Positions 42,213 to 49,636 of a stretch of DNA of 52,269 nucleotides are shown one piece after another. The DNA is from Hydrogenophaga intermedia (GTDB taxonomy: Bacteria > Pseudomonadota > Gammaproteobacteria > Burkholderiales > Burkholderiaceae_C). Numbering within the stretch: position 1 is the stretch's first letter; each line of letters opens with the position of its first letter. The stretch is taken from positions 1 through 52,269 of the forward strand of contig NZ_CCAE010000033.1 in NCBI RefSeq assembly GCF_000723405.1. Direction: 5' to 3'. Made by a program: the position numbers and the translations under genes. The notes under the pieces are model-generated. The model saw nothing but the letters and a program-made list of their open reading frames with translations, made no database searches and was not told the DNA's origin.

Positions 42213-44467
42213 CTACTCCTTCCTTTCGACGTTTTGATGGAGCCTTTCGGCGTGATCGTCACGGCCTCGCCGACCGCGATGCGCGACAAGCGCCGGGCCG
42301 TGGCCTGGTCAATGGGCATCACCATGACCTCATCGCCTCGTTTCAACAGGGCCAGCGCCTGGCCCTCGATGTTGCGGACGCCCTGGAAAGCAAGGGCACC
42401 GTCACCGGCAGTATATCGCGCGTGCTTCGGTATATCGAAACCTTTTGAGCGTTTCGCCTCGCGTTCAGCGATGTATTTATCCGCCGCAGTGAGGCCCGGC
42501 GGGGCGGCTGCTACCCCTGTTCCTGGCCGAGAAATTCCCCGTCGCAGTTGGTGATCTGGCTGGGTTCCTTGCTGCTCCAGGTGACGAGGAACATCACGCG
42601 GCAATAGCACTTCACTTCCGCCGGCGATGCGAACCACACCGAGTTGGGACAGCGTTCGCAAACGGTGCTGGCTTTGGGGCGGCGGGACTCGTCCAATGCG
42701 TCCAATGTCGGGCTTCCGGTGGACGGCTCCGGCGTGAACGCCGGCGGCGTCGGCTCGCCCTCTACCTGGTCGCCCGATGCCTGCTCGGGCGATGGCGACG
42801 GGTCGGGCAGCGTCGTCGTGGGCAGCGGTGCGCTGTCCAGGGCCGCCAGCGCCGCGTCCAGCTCGTCCTCGATGTTCTGCGGGTCGCTGGTCGGCTCGTT
42901 CGGTTCGGTCGGGTCGCTCATGGGTGTTCTCCTTCTTCAATAGCGCAAGCCGCCGGCTCTCCAGGGCCGGATCGGCGAACGTGATGGGTAGCTGGGAATC
43001 AACGGCCGCGCGGATGATCTGCGCCTGGAATTGCGTGGTGCCGTTGACGGTGATGCGGCTGCCGTAGCGTTCCATCGCCAGCCGTAGAGCTTCTTGCAGG
43101 CCCTCGCGCGTGGCCTCGCGCGAGACTTGCAGCTTGTCGCCATCGTCCCGAACGGCCGTCAGGCCGGCGCGGAAGATGATGGTGCCCTTCTTGGTGATGT
43201 TGTCCGTCACCGGGGCGTGGCCGGGGCGCGGATCGCCCCGGCCCTGGATGGTGTTGCCTTTCAGGCCCTGCGCTGCCTCGCGGGCGCGCAGGGCGGTCAA
43301 CGCCTCGGCGTTGCCGTGGGTCGCTTCCTTCTTGAGCCAGTCGGCCCACGTGCGGCGGCTGTGGCTCTCGTAGAGGGCCTGGCGGTCTTGCTGGTACTGC
43401 TTGTTGATCGCCTGGATTTCGTCGCGCAGGGCCTTGCTGGCCTGGGCATACAGCAGCTTCTTGTTCGCGCCGTTCTCGCCAATCACCTTGATCGTCGCGC
43501 GGCGCAGACGACCGGAACGCTTCGCGGCCTCGACCAGCCGATCCTTGCGCCGGCGGGCCTGCTCCAGCGCCTGCCCACGTGTCGCGGTCAAGGTCTGCTG
43601 CTGGGCCTTGTACCGGGCGTACAGCTCGACGGTGTTCACGCGCAAGCGGATCGGGTCTTTCTGGTACTGGCGCTTCGCTTTGGTTCGTGTATGCCGTTCG
43701 GGCGAAGCCTCGAACGGGCCAAGCCGTGCCTCCAGCTTCGGCTTGGAAAGGTCGCGGGCTAGGGTGCTCGCCTTGACCATAGTTCCGTCGCCGGCCTCGA
43801 TCACCAGGCCGTTCGCGCGCTCGCGCAGCTCCAGGCCGTTGTCGCGCATGACCTGGTGCAGTTCCTGCCAGGACTGCGCACCCTTGATCTCGTCCAGGCA
43901 TTCGCGCTTGATCCAGCCGACCAGGCTTTCCACGCCTGCGTGCCGCTCCATGTCGGCCGCCCTGCCCTCGGCACCGCGCTGGCGTGGTTCGTGGTTGTCC
44001 CGCTCCAGCCCGTAGTCGTGCTCCAGGGTCGTGCAAAGCTCGGCCAGCGCCCGATGCGAGTAGTACGGCTCGTGCATCGTGTTTCGCGTCGGGTGAATCT
44101 TGTTGATGGCGATGTGGATGTGCAGGTTGTCGGTGTCGTTGTGCACGGCACTGACGCGCTGGTGTTCGCCGTAGCCCAGCCCTGCGCAGATACGTTCCTC
44201 AATCGCCCGCAGGGTGTCGGCGCTGGGCTGCTCGCCGGCCCGGAAGCTGACAATCAGGTGATAGGTCTTGTCGCCCTTGGCCCGCGTGTTCGTGTGCTGG
44301 GTCGCCAGAACCTCGGTGATGGCGTCTTGCACCGACACGGCATCGCAGTTCGTGATCTGCACCTGGCCCAGCCGGTGATCCTTGCTCTGCGCGTCGGTGA
44401 CGTAGTTCACCAGGCCGGCGAAGTCGGACTTGCCCAGCGACCGCATGGGTACGTGCTTGGCGATCAT
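42209..44467 (-). CDS. traI: TraI relaxase
   Basis: TraI, 752 residues, nicks oriT at 45238/45239 and stays bound to the 5' end. The catalytic Tyr22 is in GLVNYVTD. The metal-binding histidine motif HNDTDNLHIHIAINK lies at about 107-121. A conserved relaxase domain extends to about residue 280; a basic helical stretch follows. The C terminus (ATARRLSRIAVGEAVTITPKG) resembles KfrB-like domains. traH lies inside the gene in another frame, and a TrbA-operator-like motif lies near 42429. Start ATG at 44467 just before a KorB site. Confidence 0.96.
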   Translation of the reverse strand: MIAKHVPMRSLGKSDFAGLVNYVTDAQSKDHRLGQVQITNCDAVSVQDAITEVLATQHTNTRAKGDKTYHLIVSFRAGEQPSADTLRAIEERICAGLGYGEHQRVSAVHNDTDNLHIHIAINKIHPTRNTMHEPYYSHRALAELCTTLEHDYGLERDNHEPRQRGAEGRAADMERHAGVESLVGWIKRECLDEIKGAQSWQELHQVMRDNGLELRERANGLVIEAGDGTMVKASTLARDLSKPKLEARLGPFEASPERHTRTKAKRQYQKDPIRLRVNTVELYARYKAQQQTLTATRGQALEQARRRKDRLVEAAKRSGRLRRATIKVIGENGANKKLLYAQASKALRDEIQAINKQYQQDRQALYESHSRRTWADWLKKEATHGNAEALTALRAREAAQGLKGNTIQGRGDPRPGHAPVTDNITKKGTIIFRAGLTAVRDDGDKLQVSREATREGLQEALRLAMERYGSRITVNGTTQFQAQIIRAAVDSQLPITFADPALESRRLALLKKENTHERPDRTERADQRPAEHRGRAGRGAGGPGQRTAAHDDAARPVAIARAGIGRPGRGRADAAGVHAGAVHRKPDIGRIGRVPPPQSQHRLRTLSQLGVVRIAGGSEVLLPRDVPRHLEQQGTQPDHQLRRGISRPGTGVAAAPPGLTAADKYIAEREAKRSKGFDIPKHARYTAGDGALAFQGVRNIEGQALALLKRGDEVMVMPIDQATARRLSRIAVGEAVTITPKGSIKTSKGRSR
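42417..42440. promoter_or_regulatory. TrbA-operator-like motif inside traI
   Basis: TATATCG occurs twice in this stretch (AGTATATCGCG, then TTCGGTATATCGAAACC). The second resembles the sites before trbB and traK. No promoter is obvious here. Confidence 0.4.
42511..42921 (-). CDS. traH: TraH, acidic relaxosome protein nested in traI
   Basis: TraH, 136 residues, encoded within traI in a different frame. In IncP systems TraH stabilises the relaxosome by binding TraI and TraJ. The start MSDPTEPNEPTSDPQ at 42921 follows AAGGAGA, a strong site in an otherwise coding context. The N-terminal two thirds are very acidic and proline-rich; the C-terminal part has CERCPNSVW and CYCRVMFLVTW, a possible metal site. 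The nested position is the known IncP arrangement. Confidence 0.88.
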   Translation of the reverse strand: MSDPTEPNEPTSDPQNIEDELDAALAALDSAPLPTTTLPDPSPSPEQASGDQVEGEPTPPAFTPEPSTGSPTLDALDESRRPKASTVCERCPNSVWFASPAEVKCYCRVMFLVTWSSKEPSQITNCDGEFLGQEQG

Positions 44468-44484
44468 CGGCCGGCCCTCGGCTT

Positions 44485-44497
44485 TTTAGCCGCTAAA
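44485..44497. promoter_or_regulatory. KorB operator O_B between traJ and traI
   Basis: TTTAGCCGCTAAA, perfect, five bases after the traJ stop and 18 bp before the traI start. Confidence 0.93.
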
Positions 44498-44501
44498 ACG
44501 C

Positions 44502-44873
44502 TCAAGGCTCGGCCCTCGGCTGCACCACGGACTTCATGAGTCGGCTCATTTCGTCCTGGGTGGCTTCGATCCGGGCCAGCAGGGCAAGGATCGTGGCGTC
44601 TCCGAAGCGGGCCGTGCGCGCGTCGTCGGTGAGCCATAGCTTGAGCAAGCCGCCCAGCCGGCCGAGGTCGCCATTCACCCGCACCAGCTCGCGCACGTAC
44701 TCGTAATCCATGACGCCCTTGATCTGGTAGCCCTGGCCCACGTCGCGCAGGTAACGCGCCACGCTGACCCCGGCCCTCTTGGCGTTCGCCTCGATCAGCG
44801 CCTTCTCTTCGGGGAACACCGGCACCCGCAGGTGCTGCCGCCGCTTCGCGGTCGGCTGTTCGTCTGCTTCCAT
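44502..44873 (-). CDS. traJ: TraJ, oriT-binding protein
   Basis: TraJ, 123 residues, binds the inverted repeat next to nic and recruits TraI. The start MEADEQPTAKRRQHLRVPVF at 44873 is chosen over upstream in-frame codons, which would run through the neighbouring gene. HLRVPVFPEEKALIEANAKRAGVSVARYLRDVG matches a ribbon-helix-helix DNA-binding fold near the N terminus. The C-terminal helices include GRLGGLLKLWL and EATQDEMSRLMK. Transcribed away from oriT with the gene at 44878 ahead of it. Confidence 0.93.
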   Translation of the reverse strand: MEADEQPTAKRRQHLRVPVFPEEKALIEANAKRAGVSVARYLRDVGQGYQIKGVMDYEYVRELVRVNGDLGRLGGLLKLWLTDDARTARFGDATILALLARIEATQDEMSRLMKSVVQPRAEP

Positions 44874-44877
44874 GTCG

Positions 44878-45099
44878 CTACCCCTTGAGCGCGTGCGCCG
44901 TGTGCCGCGCGTAGGTCGCCACGGCTCGCCAGTAGGCGGCCATCGGCCCCTTGCGGCGTGCCCATGCCTTTTCCGCCTCGTCGTTGGCCTGCGTGCGCAG
45001 CTCGCGCAGCACGCGGGCAAGGCGCTGCCGGTCGGCCACCGGCAGCGCCTGGAGTTCGCGGCCTGCTGGAAGCTCCAGCAGCGGATTGATGTAGCCCAT
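44878..45099 (-). CDS. Small transfer-region protein between oriT and traJ
   Basis: 73 residues beginning MGYINPLLELPAGREL, almost wholly helical and basic (RQRLARVLRELRTQANDEAEKAWARR). The position, first gene leftward from oriT and four bases before traJ, corresponds to the gene often called traX in IncP plasmids, but that name was not assigned with certainty. An AGCGAGAGACGAAC leader precedes the start. It should be transcribed from the traJ promoter. Function unknown. Confidence 0.7.
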   Translation of the reverse strand: MGYINPLLELPAGRELQALPVADRQRLARVLRELRTQANDEAEKAWARRKGPMAAYWRAVATYARHTAHALKG

Positions 45100-45190
45100 G
45101 TCGTTCGTCTCTCGCTTCTTGGCCGGCGGTAGCCGGCAGCCTCGCAGAGCAGGGTGCCCGTTGAGTGCCGCAGGCGCGAATAAGGGACAG

Positions 45191-45250
45191 CGAAGATAGA
45201 TAACCGGCTCGCCCGGTTAGCTAACTTCGCACATCCTGCCCGCCTTACGG
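45191..45250 (+). other. oriT: oriT with nic site
   Basis: Imperfect inverted repeat CGAAGATAGATAACCGG (45191) against CCGGTTAGCTAACTTCG (to 45229), the TraJ-binding element. It is followed by the relaxase site ACATCCTGCCCGCC; by analogy with IncP oriT, TraI cuts between G45238 and C45239 on the strand shown. The gap 45100-45463 also holds the leftward promoter (TATAGA, 45277-45272) and the rightward traK promoter, with no gene. Confidence 0.93.
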
Positions 45251-45313
45251 CGTTGATAACACCAAGGAAAGTCTATACCGAAACCTTCGCATCTGTCTGC
45301 ATTTAGCGCGAAA

Positions 45314-45346
45314 AGATGGCGGATATATCGAATGAAGGCGTACAAT
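45314..45346 (+). promoter_or_regulatory. traK promoter with TrbA-operator-like motif
   Basis: GGATATATCGAATGAA (45321-45336) then -10-like TACAAT (45341-45346), the same arrangement as at trbB. TrbA is known to repress traK and trbB, so the shared motif is a good operator candidate. Confidence 0.7.
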
Positions 45347-45463
45347 GCCCAGGAAGCGCGCCACATGCAGCGGTGTCAAGCTGCTATCCACGCGCTTTAC
45401 ATAGACTTTCCACGGGTCGATACATGAAAATGACGGCTATTTACAAACCACGGAAGCGAGGCG

Positions 45464-45883
45464 ATGGCAGAAAGCAGCTTTCCCGACGAGCTGGCCGCGT
45501 GGATCGAGAAACGAGCGGCCAAGAAGCGCCGACAGGACGCGGCCGCTGTCGCGTTCCTGGCGGTGCGTGGCGATGTGAAGGCCGCAATGGACTCGGGCTA
45601 TGCGGTGACAACGATCTACGAGTACATGCGCGAAACCGGCCGGGTGAAGTGCAGCTACGAGACGTTCCGCAAGCACGTCCAGCGGTTCATCAAAGCCGCA
45701 CCAGCAGCACCCGCGCCGGCACCTCCCCCGGCGGCCGACCAGGCCAAGGGGGAGAAGCCGGCGCAACAGGTAGGGGGATCGAAGGCGAAGAAGCCGAAGG
45801 CACCCGAGCCGAAGAAACCCGAGTCGGCAGGGATCGCCGGCTTCAACTACAACCCGAAACCGAATAAAGAGGATTTACTGTAA
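45464..45883 (+). CDS. traK: TraK, oriT-binding accessory protein
   Basis: TraK, 139 residues, binds and bends DNA on the leading side of oriT to help expose nic. The N-terminal half has a likely DNA-binding helical core (AFLAVRGDVKAAMDSGYAVTTIYEYMRETGR, then CSYETFRKHVQRFIK). From residue about 80 it becomes a Pro/Ala/Lys linker, ending GFNYNPKPNKEDLL. Start at 45464 after GAGGCG. First gene of traKLM; stop overlaps the traL start by one base. Confidence 0.92.
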   Translation: MAESSFPDELAAWIEKRAAKKRRQDAAAVAFLAVRGDVKAAMDSGYAVTTIYEYMRETGRVKCSYETFRKHVQRFIKAAPAAPAPAPPPAADQAKGEKPAQQVGGSKAKKPKAPEPKKPESAGIAGFNYNPKPNKEDLL

Positions 45884-46608
45884 TGGCGAAAATTCACATG
45901 GTCTTGCAGGGCAAGGGCGGCGTCGGCAAGTCGATGATCGCGGCCACCATTGCGCAGTACAAGGCGAGCAAGGGGCAGACGCCGCTTTGCATCGACACCG
46001 ATCCGGTCAACAGCACCTTCGAGGGGTACAAGGCCCTGAACGTGCAGCGCCTGAACATCATGGACGGCGACGAGATCAACACCCGGAACTTCGATGCCCT
46101 GGTGGAGCAAATTGCCTCGACCAAGGGCGACGTCATCATCGACAACGGGGCCAGCTCGTTCGTGCCGCTGTCCAGCTACTTGATCGGCAACCAGGTGCCG
46201 GCGCTGCTCCAGGACATGGGGCACGAACTGGTGGTGCATACGGTCGTCACCGGCGGGCAAGCCTTCCTGGACACGCTGAACGGCTTTAGCACGCTGGCCC
46301 GGCAGTTTCCGGCCGAATGCGTGTTCGTGGTTTGGCTGAACCCGTATTGGGGGCCAATCGAGCACGAAGGCAAGGGCTTCGAGAAGATGAAGGCGTACAC
46401 CGACAACAAGGCTCGGGTGTCGGCCATCATCCAGATTCCGGCCCTCAAGGAAGAAACCTACGGCCGCGACTTCTCGGAAATGCTCCAGGAGCGCCGGACG
46501 TTCGATGAGGCCCTGGCCGACCCGGCGCTCACGATCATGACGCGGCAGCGGCTCAAGATCGTGAAGTCGCAGCTCTTCCAGCAGCTCGACAACGCGGCGG
46601 TTCTCTGA
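45883..46608 (+). CDS. traL: TraL, ParA/MinD-like ATPase
   Basis: TraL, 241 residues, P-loop ATPase of the ParA/MinD type in the leader operon of transfer. The deviant Walker A LQGKGGVGKSM lies at residues 8-18; LCIDTDPVNSTFEGY and GDVIIDNGASSFVPL give the A' and B motifs. EGKGFEKMKAYTD and ALKEETYGRDFSEM follow. Its role may be to recruit or position transfer components; not essential in all hosts. One-base overlaps with traK and traM show tight coupling. Confidence 0.92.
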   Translation: MAKIHMVLQGKGGVGKSMIAATIAQYKASKGQTPLCIDTDPVNSTFEGYKALNVQRLNIMDGDEINTRNFDALVEQIASTKGDVIIDNGASSFVPLSSYLIGNQVPALLQDMGHELVVHTVVTGGQAFLDTLNGFSTLARQFPAECVFVVWLNPYWGPIEHEGKGFEKMKAYTDNKARVSAIIQIPALKEETYGRDFSEMLQERRTFDEALADPALTIMTRQRLKIVKSQLFQQLDNAAVL

Positions 46609-47048
46609 TGGCGAGCGACGACAAGATCGAAGAGCTGATACGGGAGATCGCGGTCAAGCACGGCATCGCCGTGGGCCGCGACGACCCGATCTTCATCCTC
46701 CAGACGATCAACACCCGACTGATGCAGGACAGCCAGGCCGCGCAGCAAGAAATCCTGGATCGCTTCAAGGAAGAGCTGGAAGCCATCGCACACCGTTGGG
46801 GGGATGACGCCAAGGGAAAGGCCGAAAGGACGCTCAATGCGGCCCTGGCGGCCTCCAAAGAGGCGATGGCGAAGGGGATGCAGGACGGCGGCAAGGCCGC
46901 CGCCGAGGCGGTGCGACGCGAGCTGGAAGCGGCCGCCGCGCAGCTCGCCGCGCCGATCCGCGAAGCGCGGCGCGTGTCGTACATGAACATCGTGGCGGCC
47001 GGCATGGCGGTTTTCGCGGCCGCCCTCGCGCTGTGGGCCTCGCTGTAA
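46608..47048 (+). CDS. traM: TraM, membrane-anchored transfer protein
   Basis: TraM (IncP type), 146 residues. A long helical, probably coiled-coil N-terminal region (DKIEELIREIAVKHGIAV; EILDRFKEELEAIAHRW; Ala-rich KAAAEAVRRELEAAAAQL) is followed by a single C-terminal membrane segment (MNIVAAGMAVFAAALALWASL). It would tether the TraK/TraL functions to the inner membrane. It carries an exact copy of ACGCCAAGGGAAAG at 46807-46820. Last gene of traKLM, then a repeat array and a terminator. Confidence 0.9.
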   Translation: MASDDKIEELIREIAVKHGIAVGRDDPIFILQTINTRLMQDSQAAQQEILDRFKEELEAIAHRWGDDAKGKAERTLNAALAASKEAMAKGMQDGGKAAAEAVRRELEAAAAQLAAPIREARRVSYMNIVAAGMAVFAAALALWASL

Positions 47049-47065
47049 ATGGCGATGCGGGATCT

Positions 47066-47191
47066 CATCGTCAGAAATGGCGATGGTCGACCGCGCCGGC
47101 GGCATCGTCGCTTCTGGCGAGGCTGGCCAGCCCCTTGCATCGTCGGGAATGACGATGCTGCAGGTCATCGCCGGAACTGGCGATGCTCGAG
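47066..47191. repeat. Hairpin-repeat array E, four units between traM and kfrC
   Basis: Units at 47066-47085 (then GTCGAC), 47103-47122 (then CTGGCCAG), 47138-47157 (then CTGCAG) and 47166-47185 (then CTCGAG). A half-unit GGCGATG follows the traM stop at 47051. The closing CTCGAG directly abuts the terminator A run. Confidence 0.93.
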
Positions 47192-47217
47192 AAAAAAGCC
47201 CGGCATCGCCGGGCTTT
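47192..47217. terminator. Bidirectional terminator between traM and kfrC
   Basis: Stem AGCCCGGC/GCCGGGCT (47197-47215) with AAAAAA before and TTTCGTTT after. It can end both traKLM and the leftward kfr operon. Confidence 0.85.
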
Positions 47218-47220
47218 CGT

Positions 47221-47859
47221 TTAGACGGCCCGCGTGAGGCCCAAGCTCTGCGACCGGCCTGGTCGCTCCAGGGTCTGCGCCTGCTTTTTCTCCTGTTCCT
47301 CGCGGCGTAGCAGCGCCTGGTGCCGGCGTGCCGCTTCGCGCATGGCATCCCAATCAGATGCCAGCTCGGGGTTCTCGGCGCGCATCTTCCTGGTTGCCAG
47401 CTCTTCGACCTTCGGCGAGTGCAGGCCCATGCCCTCCTTGATCTCGCGGACGGCCTCCAGGCGCACATGCAGGGACTGCAAGCGCGCCTGCTGCTGCATC
47501 TGCTGGTTCTGCCAGGCGCGTTTCGCGCCTGGCCGGGTCAGTAGGCCCGGCTGGTTCGCCTGGGTCTGCTGCAAACGCGCCTGCTGCCGGTCGATCAGGT
47601 TTTCAAGGCGATCCTCGATGCGCTCCACCTGGTCGTGCTTGGCCTGGACGTACAGGGCAAGGGCTTCCTGGTAGGTCTGGTCGAGCGGTGCGGCCTCCAG
47701 GGCCGCTTGCTGCTCGGCCTCGGTGGCTTCGGCAGCGGCCAGCAGGCCATCGCCGGCGGCGTCGGTTCTGCTGGTCGTGCTTGTTGCGAAGCCGGCGGAT
47801 GCCGGCTGCTGGGTGCGGCGGGCGTCTGCCCGGCCGGCGGTGGGTGTGAGTCGTTTCAA
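47221..47859 (-). CDS. kfrC: KfrC, partition-linked accessory protein
   Basis: KfrC (upf54.4-type), 212 residues. The start is a TTG at 47859 (KRLTPTAGRADARR), preceded at good spacing by AGGAGGG. Helical, glutamine-rich coiled-coil sequence (HDQVERIEDRLENLIDRQQARLQQTQ; NQQMQQQARLQSLHVRLEAVREI) fills the middle. KfrA, KfrB and KfrC act together in IncP-1 stability and localisation. The gene follows kfrB by 29 bases with a KorB site between. Confidence 0.88.
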   Translation of the reverse strand: MKRLTPTAGRADARRTQQPASAGFATSTTSRTDAAGDGLLAAAEATEAEQQAALEAAPLDQTYQEALALYVQAKHDQVERIEDRLENLIDRQQARLQQTQANQPGLLTRPGAKRAWQNQQMQQQARLQSLHVRLEAVREIKEGMGLHSPKVEELATRKMRAENPELASDWDAMREAARRHQALLRREEQEKKQAQTLERPGRSQSLGLTRAV

Positions 47860-47873
47860 GGCGTGGCCCTCCT

Positions 47874-47886
47874 TTTAGCCGCTAAA
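47874..47886. promoter_or_regulatory. KorB operator O_B between kfrB and kfrC
   Basis: TTTAGCCGCTAAA, perfect, two bases after the kfrB stop and adjoining the kfrC ribosome-binding site. Confidence 0.93.
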
Positions 47887-47888
47887 AG

Positions 47889-48236
47889 CTATCGGGATCG
47901 GCCTCGCGTGAGTTTCGGGGCCTCGGCGGCAACGGTAGCTTTGCCTTGTGCGCTGTAGCTGATGCTCTTCGCGCTCCCGATTTCAGGTACTTTATCGAAA
48001 TCTGACCGGGCGTGCATGACAAAGTTCTTGCCTACCTGCTGGAACACCTGATTGTTGTCGGCGTGAACGATCACGCCATCGTGAGTCTGCTTTTTGTCGG
48101 CCTGCTGGGCCATGTATAGGTTGTAGATGCCGGGCTTCAATGCGCCCGCCTTGTCAACCTTCTGATTGGCCCAAGCCCCTTCTTGCTCGGTCTGAACGAT
48201 CCGCTGTCCGTTCATGACCAAGAGGCGTTGTTTCAT
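47889..48236 (-). CDS. kfrB: KfrB protein
   Basis: KfrB (upf54.8-type), 115 residues, beginning MKQRLLVMNGQRIVQTEQEG. Beta-rich with recurring YNLYMAQQADKK, GVIVHADNNQVFQQVGKNFVMHARSDF and a short basic C terminus KLTRGRSR. KfrB-like domains also occur at the ends of relaxases, and this plasmid's own TraI ends in the similar SKGRSR. It acts with KfrA and KfrC in maintenance. The kfrA terminator separates it from kfrA, so it may need read-through or its own promoter. Confidence 0.88.
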   Translation of the reverse strand: MKQRLLVMNGQRIVQTEQEGAWANQKVDKAGALKPGIYNLYMAQQADKKQTHDGVIVHADNNQVFQQVGKNFVMHARSDFDKVPEIGSAKSISYSAQGKATVAAEAPKLTRGRSR

Positions 48237-48314
48237 AGGGCGCTCCTATCGTTAGTGTTTCGCAAAATGTGGGAATCCCTCCTTTGGCCTTCTAGGTGCT
48301 CCGTCTCCGGCAAT

Positions 48315-48345
48315 AAAAAAGCCGACCTCGGCACGCGAGGCCGGC
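48315..48345 (-). terminator. Rho-independent terminator after kfrA
   Basis: Minus-strand stem GCCGGCCTCG/CGAGGTCGGC (one mismatch) followed by TTTTTTATTG, between kfrA and kfrB. Confidence 0.85.
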
Positions 48346-48406
48346 TCGTCCTTGGGGCCGGGGAGATACGACTAAAGCACCATTTTATTGAAAATCTGCA
48401 TAGTCG

Positions 48407-49435
48407 TCAGGCGTTTTTCGTGCTATCGCCCTTGCCCTTGCCCTTGCCGCCGGCCATGACGGTTTCCAGGGCCTCCAGGCGGCCCCGCAGGGTAGCGGCG
48501 TCCTCTCGGGCCTGGGCGGCCTCCTTGCGCGCCGCATCGCGCTCGCCCTGGGCCGCCGTCAGTCGCTCGGCCTGGCGGTGCGCCTCGGCGGCCATCTGCT
48601 TGCGCTGCTCCTGGTGCGCAGTGTCGCCGGCTTCGGCCTTGGCCTGCACCTTCGCCAGTTCGCCGCGCACCTGGTCAAGCTGACCGGCGGCCGCCTCGGT
48701 GGCCTTCTGCTGCTCGGCCAGCGCCGCCCGCGCCTGGTCGGTCGCCTGGTTCGCGCGCTCCAGGTCGGCGCGCAGCTCGCCGGCCCGGCGCTCGATCTCG
48801 GTTGCCCGGCTGTTCGCGGCTGCAAGCTCCGCGCGCATGGCCTCCACCTGGTCGGCGCTCGCGGTGGCCTTCTCCTGGGCCTTGTCGCGCTCCGTGCGGG
48901 CCTGGCGCGCTTCCTGGTGGGCGTGATCCAGCTCCGTGCGCAGCTCGCCGGCGCGGGCCTCTGCCGTAGCGGCCCGCTCGCTTGCCGCCGCCAGCTTCTC
49001 GCGCAACCCCTCGGCCTCCCCCTTGGCGGCCGCTTCTGCGGCCTCCAGGGCCGCGATACGACCCTTGGCATCGTCCAGCTCGCCGGTGAGCTGGTCGGCC
49101 AGCTCTGCCGCCTCCTGGCGTGCTGCCTCGGTTTCCTGCCGCACGGCCTCCAGCGCCTCGCGCTCGGCAGCCAGCCGGTTGTTCGCCATTTCCAGGGCCA
49201 CGGCCCACAAGTCGCCGCCCAGCTCGGCCAGCTTATCGGTGATCGACGCCGGGGCCGGCTCTCGGATCGGTGCCGTCTGGCTGGCCTTGCGCGCCCGCCA
49301 CTCGTTCATCGCCTCGGAAATGGTCGTGAAGCTCCCGCTGCCGATCTGCTTGCGCACGCTCGCCAGGGTGGGGTTCTGGCCGGCGGCGTCCAACTCGTCG
49401 GCGACCGCAAATATCTGCTCTTTCGTGATTGCCAT
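48407..49435 (-). CDS. kfrA: KfrA, coiled-coil DNA-binding regulator
   Basis: KfrA, 342 residues from MAITKEQIFAVADELD (49435). An N-terminal helix-turn-helix region (residues 1-60, including NPTLASVRKQIGSGSFTTISEAM) binds its own promoter palindrome. From about residue 80 to 325 the chain is a continuous Ala/Glu/Arg/Gln coiled coil, thought to give long fibres that help segregation. The C terminus is basic (GGKGKGKGDSTKN). It is autoregulated by the perfect palindrome at 49457-49497 and also subject to KorA and KorB at 49508-49536. Confidence 0.93.
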   Translation of the reverse strand: MAITKEQIFAVADELDAAGQNPTLASVRKQIGSGSFTTISEAMNEWRARKASQTAPIREPAPASITDKLAELGGDLWAVALEMANNRLAAEREALEAVRQETEAARQEAAELADQLTGELDDAKGRIAALEAAEAAAKGEAEGLREKLAAASERAATAEARAGELRTELDHAHQEARQARTERDKAQEKATASADQVEAMRAELAAANSRATEIERRAGELRADLERANQATDQARAALAEQQKATEAAAGQLDQVRGELAKVQAKAEAGDTAHQEQRKQMAAEAHRQAERLTAAQGERDAARKEAAQAREDAATLRGRLEALETVMAGGKGKGKGDSTKNA

Positions 49436-49456
49436 GATGGGCCTCCTTTCGGCCGG

Positions 49457-49497
49457 TGTTGTATGTTGTAGCGTGTAGCATACTACAACATACAACA
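49457..49497. promoter_or_regulatory. KfrA operator, perfect 15-bp palindrome
   Basis: Arms TGTTGTATGTTGTAG (49457-49471) and CTACAACATACAACA (49483-49497), with an 11-bp centre that contains the kfrA -10. Each arm itself has tandem TGTTGTA repeats. Confidence 0.93.
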
Positions 49498-49505
49498 TAG
49501 TGCAA
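49477..49505 (-). promoter_or_regulatory. kfrA promoter
   Basis: Minus-strand -35 TTGCAC (49505-49500), 17-bp spacer, -10 TATGCT (49482-49477). The spacer is the right arm of the KfrA palindrome. Confidence 0.82.
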
Positions 49506-49507
49506 GG

Positions 49508-49519
49508 GTTTAGCTGAAC
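49508..49519. promoter_or_regulatory. KorA-type operator (one mismatch) at kfrA
   Basis: GTTTAGCTGAAC, one mismatch from the KorA site, three bases upstream of the -35. Confidence 0.7.
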
Positions 49520-49523
49520 TTTT

Positions 49524-49536
49524 TTTAGCGGCTAAA
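49524..49536. promoter_or_regulatory. KorB operator O_B at kfrA
   Basis: TTTAGCGGCTAAA, perfect, between the KorA-type site and the korB terminator. Confidence 0.94.
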
Positions 49537-49567
49537 ACGGGGCCAGCCCGGCGCAGGGCGCGCAGGC

Positions 49568-49595
49568 AAAAAAAAGCCCCGCTCGATGGCGGGGC
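49568..49595 (-). terminator. Rho-independent terminator of korA-incC-korB
   Basis: Minus-strand stem GCCCCGC/GCGGGGC followed by eight T, 41 bp after the korB stop. Confidence 0.9.
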
Positions 49596-49636
49596 GACGG
49601 GGTGGGGTGGTCGGTGGGGGTCTGGTGCAGGGGCTT

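Noticed and set aside
45316..45867. 183-codon plus-strand ORF overlapping traK in another frame
   Set aside because: Gly/Arg/Thr-rich shadow; traK has a ribosome-binding site and a one-base overlap with traL.
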